This document shows positions 16,775-24,651 of a stretch of DNA of 38,940 bases, in pieces. How positions within the stretch are numbered: position 1 is the stretch's first letter; every line of letters starts with the position of its first letter. Both the position numbers and the translations under genes were made by a program. Source of the DNA: Bacteroides sp. CAG:770 (GTDB lineage Bacteria; Bacteroidota; Bacteroidia; Bacteroidales; UBA932); NCBI GenBank assembly GCA_000435075.1, contig FR890670.1:1-38940 (forward strand), given 5' to 3'. The notes beneath the pieces were generated by a model. The model saw only the letters and a program-made list of their open reading frames with translations, was not told the DNA's origin and did not search any database.

Positions 16775-17326
16775 TTACTTCTTGAAGAATCTGTTGTAGA
16801 GTCCGAGGAAGCCTGCGCCGTGACGAGCCTCATCCTTGGCCATCTCGTGAACGGTGTCATGGATAGCGTCATAGTTCAGCTGCTTAGCCTTGGTAGCGAT
16901 GGCGAGTTTACCCTCGCAAGCACCTCTCTCAGCCTCGATTCTCTTTTCGAGATTGGTCTTGGTATCCCAAACCACGTCACCGAGAAGCTCTGCGAACTTG
17001 GCAGCGTGCTCAGCCTCTTCGAAAGCATATCTCTTGAAAGCGTCAGCGATTTCAGGATAGCCCTCACGCTCTGCCTGACGGCTCATTGCGAGATACATGC
17101 CGACCTCTGTGCACTCACCTGTGAAATGAGCCTCGAGACCCTCGTGAATCTCAGGATCGCAACCCTTGGCAACACCGATGACATGCTCACATGCCCAAGC
17201 CATAGGCTCCTCATCCTTGATTTCAACGAACTTATCTGATTTTGCATGACATACAGGGCACTCTGCAGGTGGATTCTCACCTTCGTAAACATAGCCGCAT
17301 ACGAGACATCTGAATTTCTTTTTCAT
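16775..17326 (-). CDS. Reverse rubrerythrin (N-terminal rubredoxin domain)
   Basis: Rubrerythrins reduce hydrogen peroxide in anaerobes. The 183-residue protein begins with a rubredoxin-like iron site, CLVCGYVY (first Cys pair) and CPVC (second pair), within residues 1-35. A four-helix diiron domain follows, with Glu/His ligands in segments such as FTGECTEVGMY, YAFEEAEHAAKF, IEAERGACEG and AKDEARHGAGF. This domain order is the reverse of classical rubrerythrin and matches the reverse type described in clostridia and Bacteroidetes. The start is supported by AAGGAG seven bases upstream on the coding strand, one of the few clear ribosome-binding sites here. It is a single-gene unit with a good promoter. 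CATTGAC is absent and codons are biased, which suggests high expression. Confidence 0.93.
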   Translation of the reverse strand: MKKKFRCLVCGYVYEGENPPAECPVCHAKSDKFVEIKDEEPMAWACEHVIGVAKGCDPEIHEGLEAHFTGECTEVGMYLAMSRQAEREGYPEIADAFKRYAFEEAEHAAKFAELLGDVVWDTKTNLEKRIEAERGACEGKLAIATKAKQLNYDAIHDTVHEMAKDEARHGAGFLGLYNRFFKK

Positions 17327-17425
17327 GATTTACTCCTTTTTTTATTGTTGTTTTTATATTTTCCAATCCATTCCGTTGTACCGGAATTTTTCATTTGTAA
17401 TTTTTAACAATTCTAAATTGCGATA

Positions 17426-17455
17426 CAAAGATACGAACTGGAATTTGATTTCCAA
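17426..17455 (-). promoter_or_regulatory. Putative rubrerythrin promoter
   Basis: On the minus strand TTG (plus 17455-17453) lies 19 bp before TATCTTTG (17433-17426). This is one of the better promoter matches in the window. The leader would be about 95 nt and AT-rich. Confidence 0.55.
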
Positions 17456-17515
17456 GTGTTTTTCGAAAAATTTTTATTAAAATGTTGCAAATCGCGCCAG
17501 ACAATCGAAAAAAAG

Positions 17516-17548
17516 TTTATCTCCCGGTGTAAGATATGGTTATCTTTG
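17516..17548 (+). promoter_or_regulatory. Putative promoter of the addB-like gene
   Basis: TATCTTTG at 17541-17548 is an exact -7 box, and TTTA at 17516-17519 lies 21 bp upstream. It is divergent from the rubrerythrin promoter in a 302-bp gap that otherwise holds only AT-rich sequence. Confidence 0.5.
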
Positions 17549-17628
17549 CAGTATATAAATATACAACAGGTAAACAGAAAGCCTGGCAGAATGCAACAAA
17601 TAATTGTGCAACAAAAATTTAGCCAAAT

Positions 17629-20600
17629 ATGAAACAGTTTCTCAGACAGGTAGCTGAACATTATCAGAAAGAAGGGGACATGAGCAAGAAATGCTTCATT
17701 TTCCCGAACAGGAGGTCAATGGTATTTTTTACCAGATGGCTCAGCGATGCGGTAAAGGAAGCCAAAGGCTCCAAGCCGGAAATCGCGCCTGTCATGATGA
17801 CAATGAACGATTTCTTCTACAGGGCTAGCGGCTCGGCAGTCACTGACAGAGTGAGTCTGCTTCTCGAACTGTATGACTGCTACAAGTCATTGAACAGCAA
17901 GGCCGAATCATTGGACGACTTCATCTTCTGGGGTGACGTCATCCTGAGCGACTTCGATGATACCGACAAATATCTGGCCGACGCCAAAAGCCTTTATACC
18001 AATGTTGCCGAATTCAAGGATATCCAGGATTCATACTCCTATCTGACTGATGTCCAGCTGAATGCGATCAGGCAGTTCATCAGTCATTTCCGCAAGGGAG
18101 GAAAACTCACAGTAAATCTCGGCTCGGACAATCCCAATGTCAAAGAAAAGTTCCTTATGATATGGAACCTTCTGTATCCGCTGTACGAGAAATTCAACAA
18201 GGTATTGACAGAGAAGGGATTGGCCTATGAAGGTATGGCCTACAGAGTCTTTGCGGAAAGGCTGAAGAAGGAAAGCGCTTCAGACATACTCGCTGACAAG
18301 TTCCCCGGGATAGGAAAGTTCGTGTTCGTAGGGCTCAATGCCTTGAATGAATGCGAGAAACTGTCAATGAGAAAGATGCGCGATGCCTCTCTCGCTGAGT
18401 TCTGCTGGGACTACAGTTCTGACATGCTGCGCGACCCGATGAACAAGGCATCTATGTTCATGTCGAAAAACGTCATTGAATTTCCTCAGACCTTTGACAT
18501 TGATGGAGTTACAGGAATTGCACCGACGAAGGCATCTGGGGCGGACATGCGGGCCGGAGCGGATTCGCGTGGTCCGGAAATCCGTGTCCTCAGCGTCCCG
18601 TCAGCAGTAGGGATGGCCAAGTATATTCCTGAAGTATTGAAGGAAATCGCCGATAAACGGACAGGGGGAGACCTCTCCAAGGTCGGACGTCTTGACATTG
18701 ACGGAGCCGATACGGCGATTGTGATTCCTGATGAAGGAATGCTCGCGCCGCTTCTGAACACCATCCCTGAGGAAATTGTATCTGTCAATGTTACAATGGG
18801 TTATCCTATGTCAGGTAGCGCAATCCATTCCCTCATGAAGGATGTCGCGGCACTTCAGCTCCACCTCAGAAAGAAGAAAGACGGATGGGCATTCTACCAT
18901 GCCCAGGTGTGGGCAGTCCTGGCGTCCGGCATATTCCAGACACTGGCCGGCGAAGAAGGTAAGAAATTCACCGCGCGGATTAAGAATGACGCGAAATATT
19001 ATATCCCGGAGTCGGACCTCAAAGGATTCTGGCTGGCGGACCTGATATTCAGACCTGTAGTGACTGACCCTAAGGCGGTTTCCGCAGACCAGATACGACA
19101 TCTGGAAGAGTATCAGCTTCAGATTCTCAGTGAAATCGGAGCCAAGATTTCTGAAATGCCGTCAATGTCATTGGAAACTCATTTCGCCAAGCAGTACTAC
19201 CTCTCCATAAACCGCCTGAAGGCATTGACACTCAATATTGTGCCGATGACTTATGTGCGTCTCCTCCAGCAGCTGGTCGGCGGTGTATCAGTGCCGTTCA
19301 AGGGCGAACCCCTGAAGGGACTTCAGATTATGGGACCTTTGGAAACACGTGCTCTGGACTTCTCGAATCTGATAATCCTGTCATGCAACGAGGGAACTTT
19401 CCCGCGTCGCAGCGTAAGTTCATCTTTCATTCCGCCTGAACTCAGAAAAGGGTTCGGCCTGCCGACTTATGAAAACCAGGATGCAGTCTGGGCCTACTAT
19501 TTCTATAGGATGATCCAGCGTGCCGGGAATGTGTGGATGATGTATGACTCCAGGACCGAAGGCATGAAATCCGGAGAGGAAAGCCGCTACATAAAGCAGC
19601 TGACGTACCAGTACAAATATCCGCTCATGCAGAAGGAAGTGCTTCGCTATAAGATAGATATCGCGGATTCGGAGAAAGAAGTGGCGAAGACGCAGGAAGA
19701 TCTGGAAAGGATAAAGTCAATGACATATTCGGCCTCTTCCCTGAAGAAGTACCTGTCCTGCCCGGCCCAGTTCTATTACGCCTCGGTCAAGAAACTCCAG
19801 CCTGAGGCGGAGGTCGCAGAGTCGATGGACGGAGGCATGGTCGGTTCTGTCTTCCATGACACCATGTATGCTCTGTATCTCGGAGGGGAGGCTCTGAACC
19901 CGCAGTTCAGCATGGAAAGGGAAAATGTGGTGGCCAATGTCAATAATCCTCTCAAGTTGATAACCAAGGACTATATTGACTGGCTGCTGGAAAACAGGGA
20001 CAGCATAATCCGTCCTAAAGTCAGGGCCCTGATACAGCAGCAGTTGAAATCTGACGAGGTTACCGGCAGGAACCTGGTCCTCGAAGATGTCATAAACCAG
20101 TATGTGATAAGGACTTTGAAGATGGACAAGTCTCTCATGAAGGGTGATGGCTTTGAAATCCTCGGACTGGAACTCGAAAGGCATTGGCAGTTTGAAGGAT
20201 TCCGCTTTGTCGGTTATGTGGACAGGATGGACAGCTTCGAAGACGGCCGCGTGAGGATTGTGGACTACAAGACCGGAAAAGTCGAGGATACGGACGTCGG
20301 AATCACTGACACTAACTTTGAGTCCGTCGCAGAATCACTGTTTGCGGAAATCTCTCCGAAACGCCCGAAGATTGCTTTGCAACTCTTTCTGTACGACATG
20401 TTTACGGAAGCGGAACTGAAGGGCAGGATAGTGGACAATGTCATTTATCCGGTGCCTAAGCTGTTCTCGGCGGACAGCATCATGAGCGCGGAGAAATGCG
20501 GGCAGTTCAACATTGAAGTAAAGAAACGGCTCAAAGGTGTCTTTGCGGAACTTTCGAATCCGGATGCCGGCTTCCGCAGGACAGAGGACAGAAATGTCTG

Positions 20601-20631
20601 CAAGTACTGTGACTTCAGGAAAATATGCTGA
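17629..20631 (+). CDS. addB: AddB-like nuclease/helicase-fold protein (PD-(D/E)XK, Fe-S)
   Basis: This is the likely AddB partner of a double-strand-break repair helicase-nuclease. The 1000-residue protein has an inactivated helicase-like N-terminal part (CFIFPNRRSMVFFTRWL near residue 22 in place of a true Walker A). A C-terminal PD-(D/E)XK nuclease follows, with FVGYVDRMDSF and RIVDYKTGKV carrying the Asp and Lys catalytic residues. Four cysteines frame the nuclease as in AddB Fe-S nucleases: Cys711 in LSCPAQFYY, and Cys991, Cys994 and Cys1000 in the last ten residues (CxxCx5C). The helicase partner starts 97 bp downstream. Length is a little below Firmicutes AddB. Family membership is strong; the orthology-based name is inferred. 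Confidence 0.85.
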   Translation: MKQFLRQVAEHYQKEGDMSKKCFIFPNRRSMVFFTRWLSDAVKEAKGSKPEIAPVMMTMNDFFYRASGSAVTDRVSLLLELYDCYKSLNSKAESLDDFIFWGDVILSDFDDTDKYLADAKSLYTNVAEFKDIQDSYSYLTDVQLNAIRQFISHFRKGGKLTVNLGSDNPNVKEKFLMIWNLLYPLYEKFNKVLTEKGLAYEGMAYRVFAERLKKESASDILADKFPGIGKFVFVGLNALNECEKLSMRKMRDASLAEFCWDYSSDMLRDPMNKASMFMSKNVIEFPQTFDIDGVTGIAPTKASGADMRAGADSRGPEIRVLSVPSAVGMAKYIPEVLKEIADKRTGGDLSKVGRLDIDGADTAIVIPDEGMLAPLLNTIPEEIVSVNVTMGYPMSGSAIHSLMKDVAALQLHLRKKKDGWAFYHAQVWAVLASGIFQTLAGEEGKKFTARIKNDAKYYIPESDLKGFWLADLIFRPVVTDPKAVSADQIRHLEEYQLQILSEIGAKISEMPSMSLETHFAKQYYLSINRLKALTLNIVPMTYVRLLQQLVGGVSVPFKGEPLKGLQIMGPLETRALDFSNLIILSCNEGTFPRRSVSSSFIPPELRKGFGLPTYENQDAVWAYYFYRMIQRAGNVWMMYDSRTEGMKSGEESRYIKQLTYQYKYPLMQKEVLRYKIDIADSEKEVAKTQEDLERIKSMTYSASSLKKYLSCPAQFYYASVKKLQPEAEVAESMDGGMVGSVFHDTMYALYLGGEALNPQFSMERENVVANVNNPLKLITKDYIDWLLENRDSIIRPKVRALIQQQLKSDEVTGRNLVLEDVINQYVIRTLKMDKSLMKGDGFEILGLELERHWQFEGFRFVGYVDRMDSFEDGRVRIVDYKTGKVEDTDVGITDTNFESVAESLFAEISPKRPKIALQLFLYDMFTEAELKGRIVDNVIYPVPKLFSADSIMSAEKCGQFNIEVKKRLKGVFAELSNPDAGFRRTEDRNVCKYCDFRKIC

Positions 20632-20728
20632 AGATGACATTGGCGAGTCCTGAATACCCGGAATGCCGGGATGCTCGGGACGACCGGAACAGGAACAAAC
20701 TTATTGACAATCAGCTGAAAACGACGTT

Positions 20729-23700
20729 ATGATAAAGATACTTAAGGCATCCGCAGGTAGCGGAAAGACATATACGCTGGCAAAGGAGTACATCAAGCTT
20801 CTGCTCGAAAGCGAAGATCCCTATGCCTACAGACACATCCTTGCGGTGACGTTCACCAATAAGGCAACCGATGAGATGAAACAGAGGATTCTGAAAGAAC
20901 TCGATATCCTCGCCTCGTCACCTGCCGAGTCACCTTACATTGATGACCTGAAAACCGAATTGGGAAAGTCGGAATCCGTGCTTTCATCAATGTCAGGCAG
21001 GGTGCTCTGCAATATACTGAATGACTACGGGGCTTTTTCGGTCAGTACCATTGACAAATTCTTCCAGCGCACCCTGAAAGCCTTCTCGAGGGAAATCGGA
21101 CAGTTCGCATCCTATCAGGTCGAACTCGACAAGGAATCCCTTGTGAAAGAGAGCGTTGACAGGATTCTGGACTCGCTTACCGAAGACAAGAAGGAACTTC
21201 TGGACTGGCTGACTGACAGCGTGAAAGACCAGCTCATCACGAAAGGAAAATTCTCGCTTGACAGCGACCTGTATGAAACTGCCGTGGCGCTGAAGAGCGA
21301 GGAGCACAGGGCTGCCGTGGAAATGTACCGTGTGGACGAAAGCGAAGTTTACTCGAAGGAGGGCCTGAAGGCATTGAAAGATGGATGCGCCAATGTCATT
21401 GACTCGTTCGCCGATAAGGTCAAGGCCGCGGCGGAGGCTGTCAATGCTGTCCTGAAGGATGCCGGTGTCGATGCTGATGATTTCAACCGCAAGTTCATGA
21501 GCCAGATCTACAAGTACATTGAACTTGAACGGGGAACGGCGGTTCCGGTCCCTACCGATTCGTTCATGGATAAGGCGCCGTGTCCGGAAAAGTGGTTTGC
21601 GAAGGCCAAGGCCGTCAAACTGATGCCTAAGGTCGAGGGGCTGCTGGATGGTCCTCTGAATGCGTTCTGTGAACTGTTCGAAGATGAATACCGCATTTAC
21701 AGGACAGCCGGAATACTTAAACGTCAGGTCTTTGCACTTGGTCTTGCGAGAGAACTTGACGAGGCGTTCGACAATCTGGTGAAGGAGAAGAATGTCATGA
21801 GCCTGGATGATTCCAATACCATTTTGCGCGGTATCATTGACGGTAGCGATACTCCTTTCATTTATGAAAAGATAGGTGTCAGGTTCGATCACTTCCTCTT
21901 GGATGAGTTTCAGGATACTTCCGGCATCCAGTGGGACAACTTCCATCCGCTTCTTGCCGACAGCGATGCGGCAGGGAATATGAACTTGATAGTGGGCGAT
22001 GTCAAGCAGAGTATTTACAGATGGAGAAACTCGGACTGGAATCTGCTGAACAGCATACTGGGCAGGCAGTTCCCTCATGCCGACGAAGACAGCCTGAAAT
22101 GCAATTTCAGAAGTGTGAAGAGTGTCGTGGATTTCAACAATGACTTCTACCGTTACGCGGCCACATGTATGGACAAACTTACCGGAGACAATGTGGTTTC
22201 GGATATATATTCCGACGTGAAGCAGGAAGTAAAGTCCAAGGACAAGGCCGTGGGCAATGTGGATGTGATTTTCTGTGACAAGGAAAACGGGTCTCAGATC
22301 GACGCCGTACTTGCGGAAATCGGACGGCTCAGGGCTGCCGGAGCATCGGACTCTGAGATAGGCATATTGGTCAGGACCAACAAGATAGGTGCAGACATCG
22401 CGTCTGCTCTTCTGGAAGCCGGGATACCTGTCATATCGGACGATTCACTTACAGTCAAGTCATCTCCTGCAGTGAGACGTCTTGCGGCATTGCTCTCATA
22501 TTCGAACAACCCGGGCGACAGGCTCAATTCGTTCCTGGCTGAGTCTCTCGGCATTGACCCGCCTTCTGAATATCACTCCCTCGTGGACCTTTGCGAGTAT
22601 TTCATCCGAGAGATGAAGGCTGTGAGTCCTGATGCTCTTGCGGGCGAGATTCCTTATATCCAGGCGTTTATGGACACAGTGCTGGACTGGAGCCAGACAA
22701 ACGGGAACTCCCTGCCCGAGTTTCTTGCGTACTGGGACGATGCCGATCCTAAGATCAGTTCTCCGGATGATGCTGATGCAGTGAGAGTTATGACGGTTCA
22801 TAAATCGAAGGGCCTGTCTTTCCCGTATGTCATTTTCCCATATACCGAGACTGTGAATCTGTATAAGGCTGATGAGCACTGGTGCCGTCCTGCGGTCGAA
22901 GGAACTGAACTCGAGGATTCTGCCAGAGGAGTCTATCGAGTGAATCTTTCAGCAGAAACCGACAAGTCCCTGTTCTCGGATGATTATAGACGGGAACGTC
23001 TGATGCAGGTCGTCGATGCCATGAATACGTACTATGTGGCGACGACCAGGGCGGAAAAAGGTATGACCATCATATCTGCGATGCCGTCAGACAAGTGTCT
23101 CAATGCTGCCGCTCCAGGGCAGGATTCGGTTCCGGATTTCGACTTCGGCGACATGTCCCAGATTCTGTATTGGTATGTGCACGGGTGTGATTCGGCCACA
23201 GGACGCGGTGAGGTCGCATTCTCGCCCCAGAAATATGATCTCCCGGGGGAGCGTTTCCGCGTCGGGTCAGAGTATAAGTTCTCGGGCTGCAGCAAGTTGT
23301 CCAAAGGTCGGGAAGTGGGTGATTATCAGTCATTCCCGCTGAATGAGGAATCTGAGGGCGATGCCAGGATGAAGGCCCGTCTGGAATTCAGTTCCGAGGC
23401 CAATGACTTCTTCGCTCCGGATGGCGGGGTCGGATATGCCGCATCCGGCAGACTCCGTGGAATCGTGATGCATGATATCCTGTCGAAAGTGATTGTCCCT
23501 GAGGATCTTGAACTTGCATTGACCGAAAGTTTCGAGAGCGGAAGCATCGATGCTGAAGAAAGAGATGAGATAAGGTCAATGTTATCCGCGAGAATTGCAT
23601 CTGCGCGGGAGCGCGGGTGGTTCCCGGCAGACAGGAACTGTGTCTTCAATGAGACCTCCATCATTGACATTGACGGAGAAATCTATCGTCCCGACAGGGT

Positions 23701-23872
23701 GGTGGTCGAAGGCGATTCCGTGACGGTTGTGGATTACAAGTTCGGAAGTCCTCATCCTTGTTATGGCAGGCAGGTTTCCAGATATGCCTCCCTGTACCGG
23801 CAGATGGGCTATGCTTCTGTCAAGGCTGCACTTTGGTATGTTCCTGAGGATAGAGTTGAGGAGATATCGTAG
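20729..23872 (+). CDS. addA: AddA-like UvrD-family helicase with C-terminal nuclease domain
   Basis: The 1047-residue protein is an ATP-dependent superfamily 1A DNA helicase that should work with the preceding AddB-like protein to resect DNA ends for RecA. Motifs in order are ASAGSGKT (Walker A, residues 7-14), AVTFTNKATDEMKQR, LLDEFQDTSG (Walker B, Asp392), IVGDVKQSIYRWRNSD, VMTVHKSKGLSFPYVIFP and TYYVATTRAEKGM. The C-terminus has a PD-(D/E)XK nuclease with TVVDYKFG (Asp1002, Lys1004) and a downstream GRQVSRYASLY helix. Both subunits therefore appear nuclease-competent, as in B. subtilis AddAB. A UvrD-like protein with added nuclease is the alternative name. Several CATTGAC words lie in the gene. 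Confidence 0.87.
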   Translation: MIKILKASAGSGKTYTLAKEYIKLLLESEDPYAYRHILAVTFTNKATDEMKQRILKELDILASSPAESPYIDDLKTELGKSESVLSSMSGRVLCNILNDYGAFSVSTIDKFFQRTLKAFSREIGQFASYQVELDKESLVKESVDRILDSLTEDKKELLDWLTDSVKDQLITKGKFSLDSDLYETAVALKSEEHRAAVEMYRVDESEVYSKEGLKALKDGCANVIDSFADKVKAAAEAVNAVLKDAGVDADDFNRKFMSQIYKYIELERGTAVPVPTDSFMDKAPCPEKWFAKAKAVKLMPKVEGLLDGPLNAFCELFEDEYRIYRTAGILKRQVFALGLARELDEAFDNLVKEKNVMSLDDSNTILRGIIDGSDTPFIYEKIGVRFDHFLLDEFQDTSGIQWDNFHPLLADSDAAGNMNLIVGDVKQSIYRWRNSDWNLLNSILGRQFPHADEDSLKCNFRSVKSVVDFNNDFYRYAATCMDKLTGDNVVSDIYSDVKQEVKSKDKAVGNVDVIFCDKENGSQIDAVLAEIGRLRAAGASDSEIGILVRTNKIGADIASALLEAGIPVISDDSLTVKSSPAVRRLAALLSYSNNPGDRLNSFLAESLGIDPPSEYHSLVDLCEYFIREMKAVSPDALAGEIPYIQAFMDTVLDWSQTNGNSLPEFLAYWDDADPKISSPDDADAVRVMTVHKSKGLSFPYVIFPYTETVNLYKADEHWCRPAVEGTELEDSARGVYRVNLSAETDKSLFSDDYRRERLMQVVDAMNTYYVATTRAEKGMTIISAMPSDKCLNAAAPGQDSVPDFDFGDMSQILYWYVHGCDSATGRGEVAFSPQKYDLPGERFRVGSEYKFSGCSKLSKGREVGDYQSFPLNEESEGDARMKARLEFSSEANDFFAPDGGVGYAASGRLRGIVMHDILSKVIVPEDLELALTESFESGSIDAEERDEIRSMLSARIASARERGWFPADRNCVFNETSIIDIDGEIYRPDRVVVEGDSVTVVDYKFGSPHPCYGRQVSRYASLYRQMGYASVKAALWYVPEDRVEEIS

Positions 23873-23888
23873 AAATTCGTTATCTTTG
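23856..23888 (+). promoter_or_regulatory. Putative promoter of the DUF4290 gene
   Basis: TATCTTTG at 23881-23888 matches the -7 box, and TTG at 23856-23858 lies 22 bp upstream, inside the end of the addA-like gene. It would drive the DUF4290-ftsK-lolA unit. Confidence 0.45.
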
Positions 23889-23961
23889 TATCGTACGGCA
23901 AAGGCAGAAACCCGCGGGTCAATGCTAGTGTGCCGGAAGGTTGAATTAACAGGAAATTAAG

Positions 23962-24645
23962 ATGGATAATTACTACGAAGAGAATCCTATTGTGCTGGAT
24001 TACAATACAGAAAGGGAAAAACTTGCCATGCCGGAGTATGGCAGGAACGTGCTTAAGATGGTGGAGGGACTGAAGGATATACAGGACAGGGCCAAGCGTT
24101 CTGAGCAGGCCAGGGCCGTAGTCCGGGTCATGGAAATTCTTAATCCGCAGGTCCATCTCGAGGATAACTGGGAGCATAAACTGTGGGACCATCTGTATAT
24201 CATGGCCGGATATGACCTTGATGTGGATTCTCCTTATCCTGTTCCGTCTCCGGAACAGCGCAAGACCCGTCCGGAGATTATTCCTCTGAAGACGAAGCCT
24301 ATCCGCGCCACCCATTACGGAAGGAATATCGAAAGTATCATCGAACTGATTGCAGGTGAGCCTGATGGCGAGCAGAAGACTGCCATGATCCGTTCGCTTG
24401 CTATGTATATGCGGCAGCAGTACCTCATCTGGAATAAAGACAGCGTTGCGGACGAGACCATTTTCAATGATATCGAGAAACTTTCTGATTTCCGCATCCG
24501 CGTACCTGAAGGATTGACCCTATCCAGGATTTCATCTGATTCGACATTCTCGAGACCGGGCATGAGCATTGACTTCGCAACTGTGCGCAAGCCGGGTAAC
24601 GGTCAGCGCCGTATGTTCGGAAGAAAGGGTAATCAGAAACGATAA
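23962..24645 (+). CDS. DUF4290 domain protein
   Basis: This 227-residue soluble protein carries the Bacteroidetes-specific DUF4290 pattern: LDYNTEREKLAMPEYGRNV near the start, HKLWDHLYIMAGYDLDVDSPYP in the middle, and THYGRNIESIIELI. The C-terminal tail is basic (RRMFGRKGNQKR). Function is unknown. The family is widely kept in the phylum next to cell-envelope and division genes; here it precedes ftsK by 6 bp, so the two are co-transcribed. That context hints at a division or chromosome-processing role, which is only inference. No catalytic motif, signal peptide or membrane segment is visible. Confidence 0.85.
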   Translation: MDNYYEENPIVLDYNTEREKLAMPEYGRNVLKMVEGLKDIQDRAKRSEQARAVVRVMEILNPQVHLEDNWEHKLWDHLYIMAGYDLDVDSPYPVPSPEQRKTRPEIIPLKTKPIRATHYGRNIESIIELIAGEPDGEQKTAMIRSLAMYMRQQYLIWNKDSVADETIFNDIEKLSDFRIRVPEGLTLSRISSDSTFSRPGMSIDFATVRKPGNGQRRMFGRKGNQKR

Positions 24646-24651
24646 ACAGAA

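Noticed and set aside
20657..20670. CCCGG/CCGGG hairpin between the addB-like and addA-like genes
   Set aside because: A five-pair stem without a T-run; the genes are probably co-transcribed, so no terminator is called.
20993..22078. Long minus-strand frame (361 codons) within the addA-like gene
   Set aside because: It is antisense to helicase motifs and has no recognisable domain.
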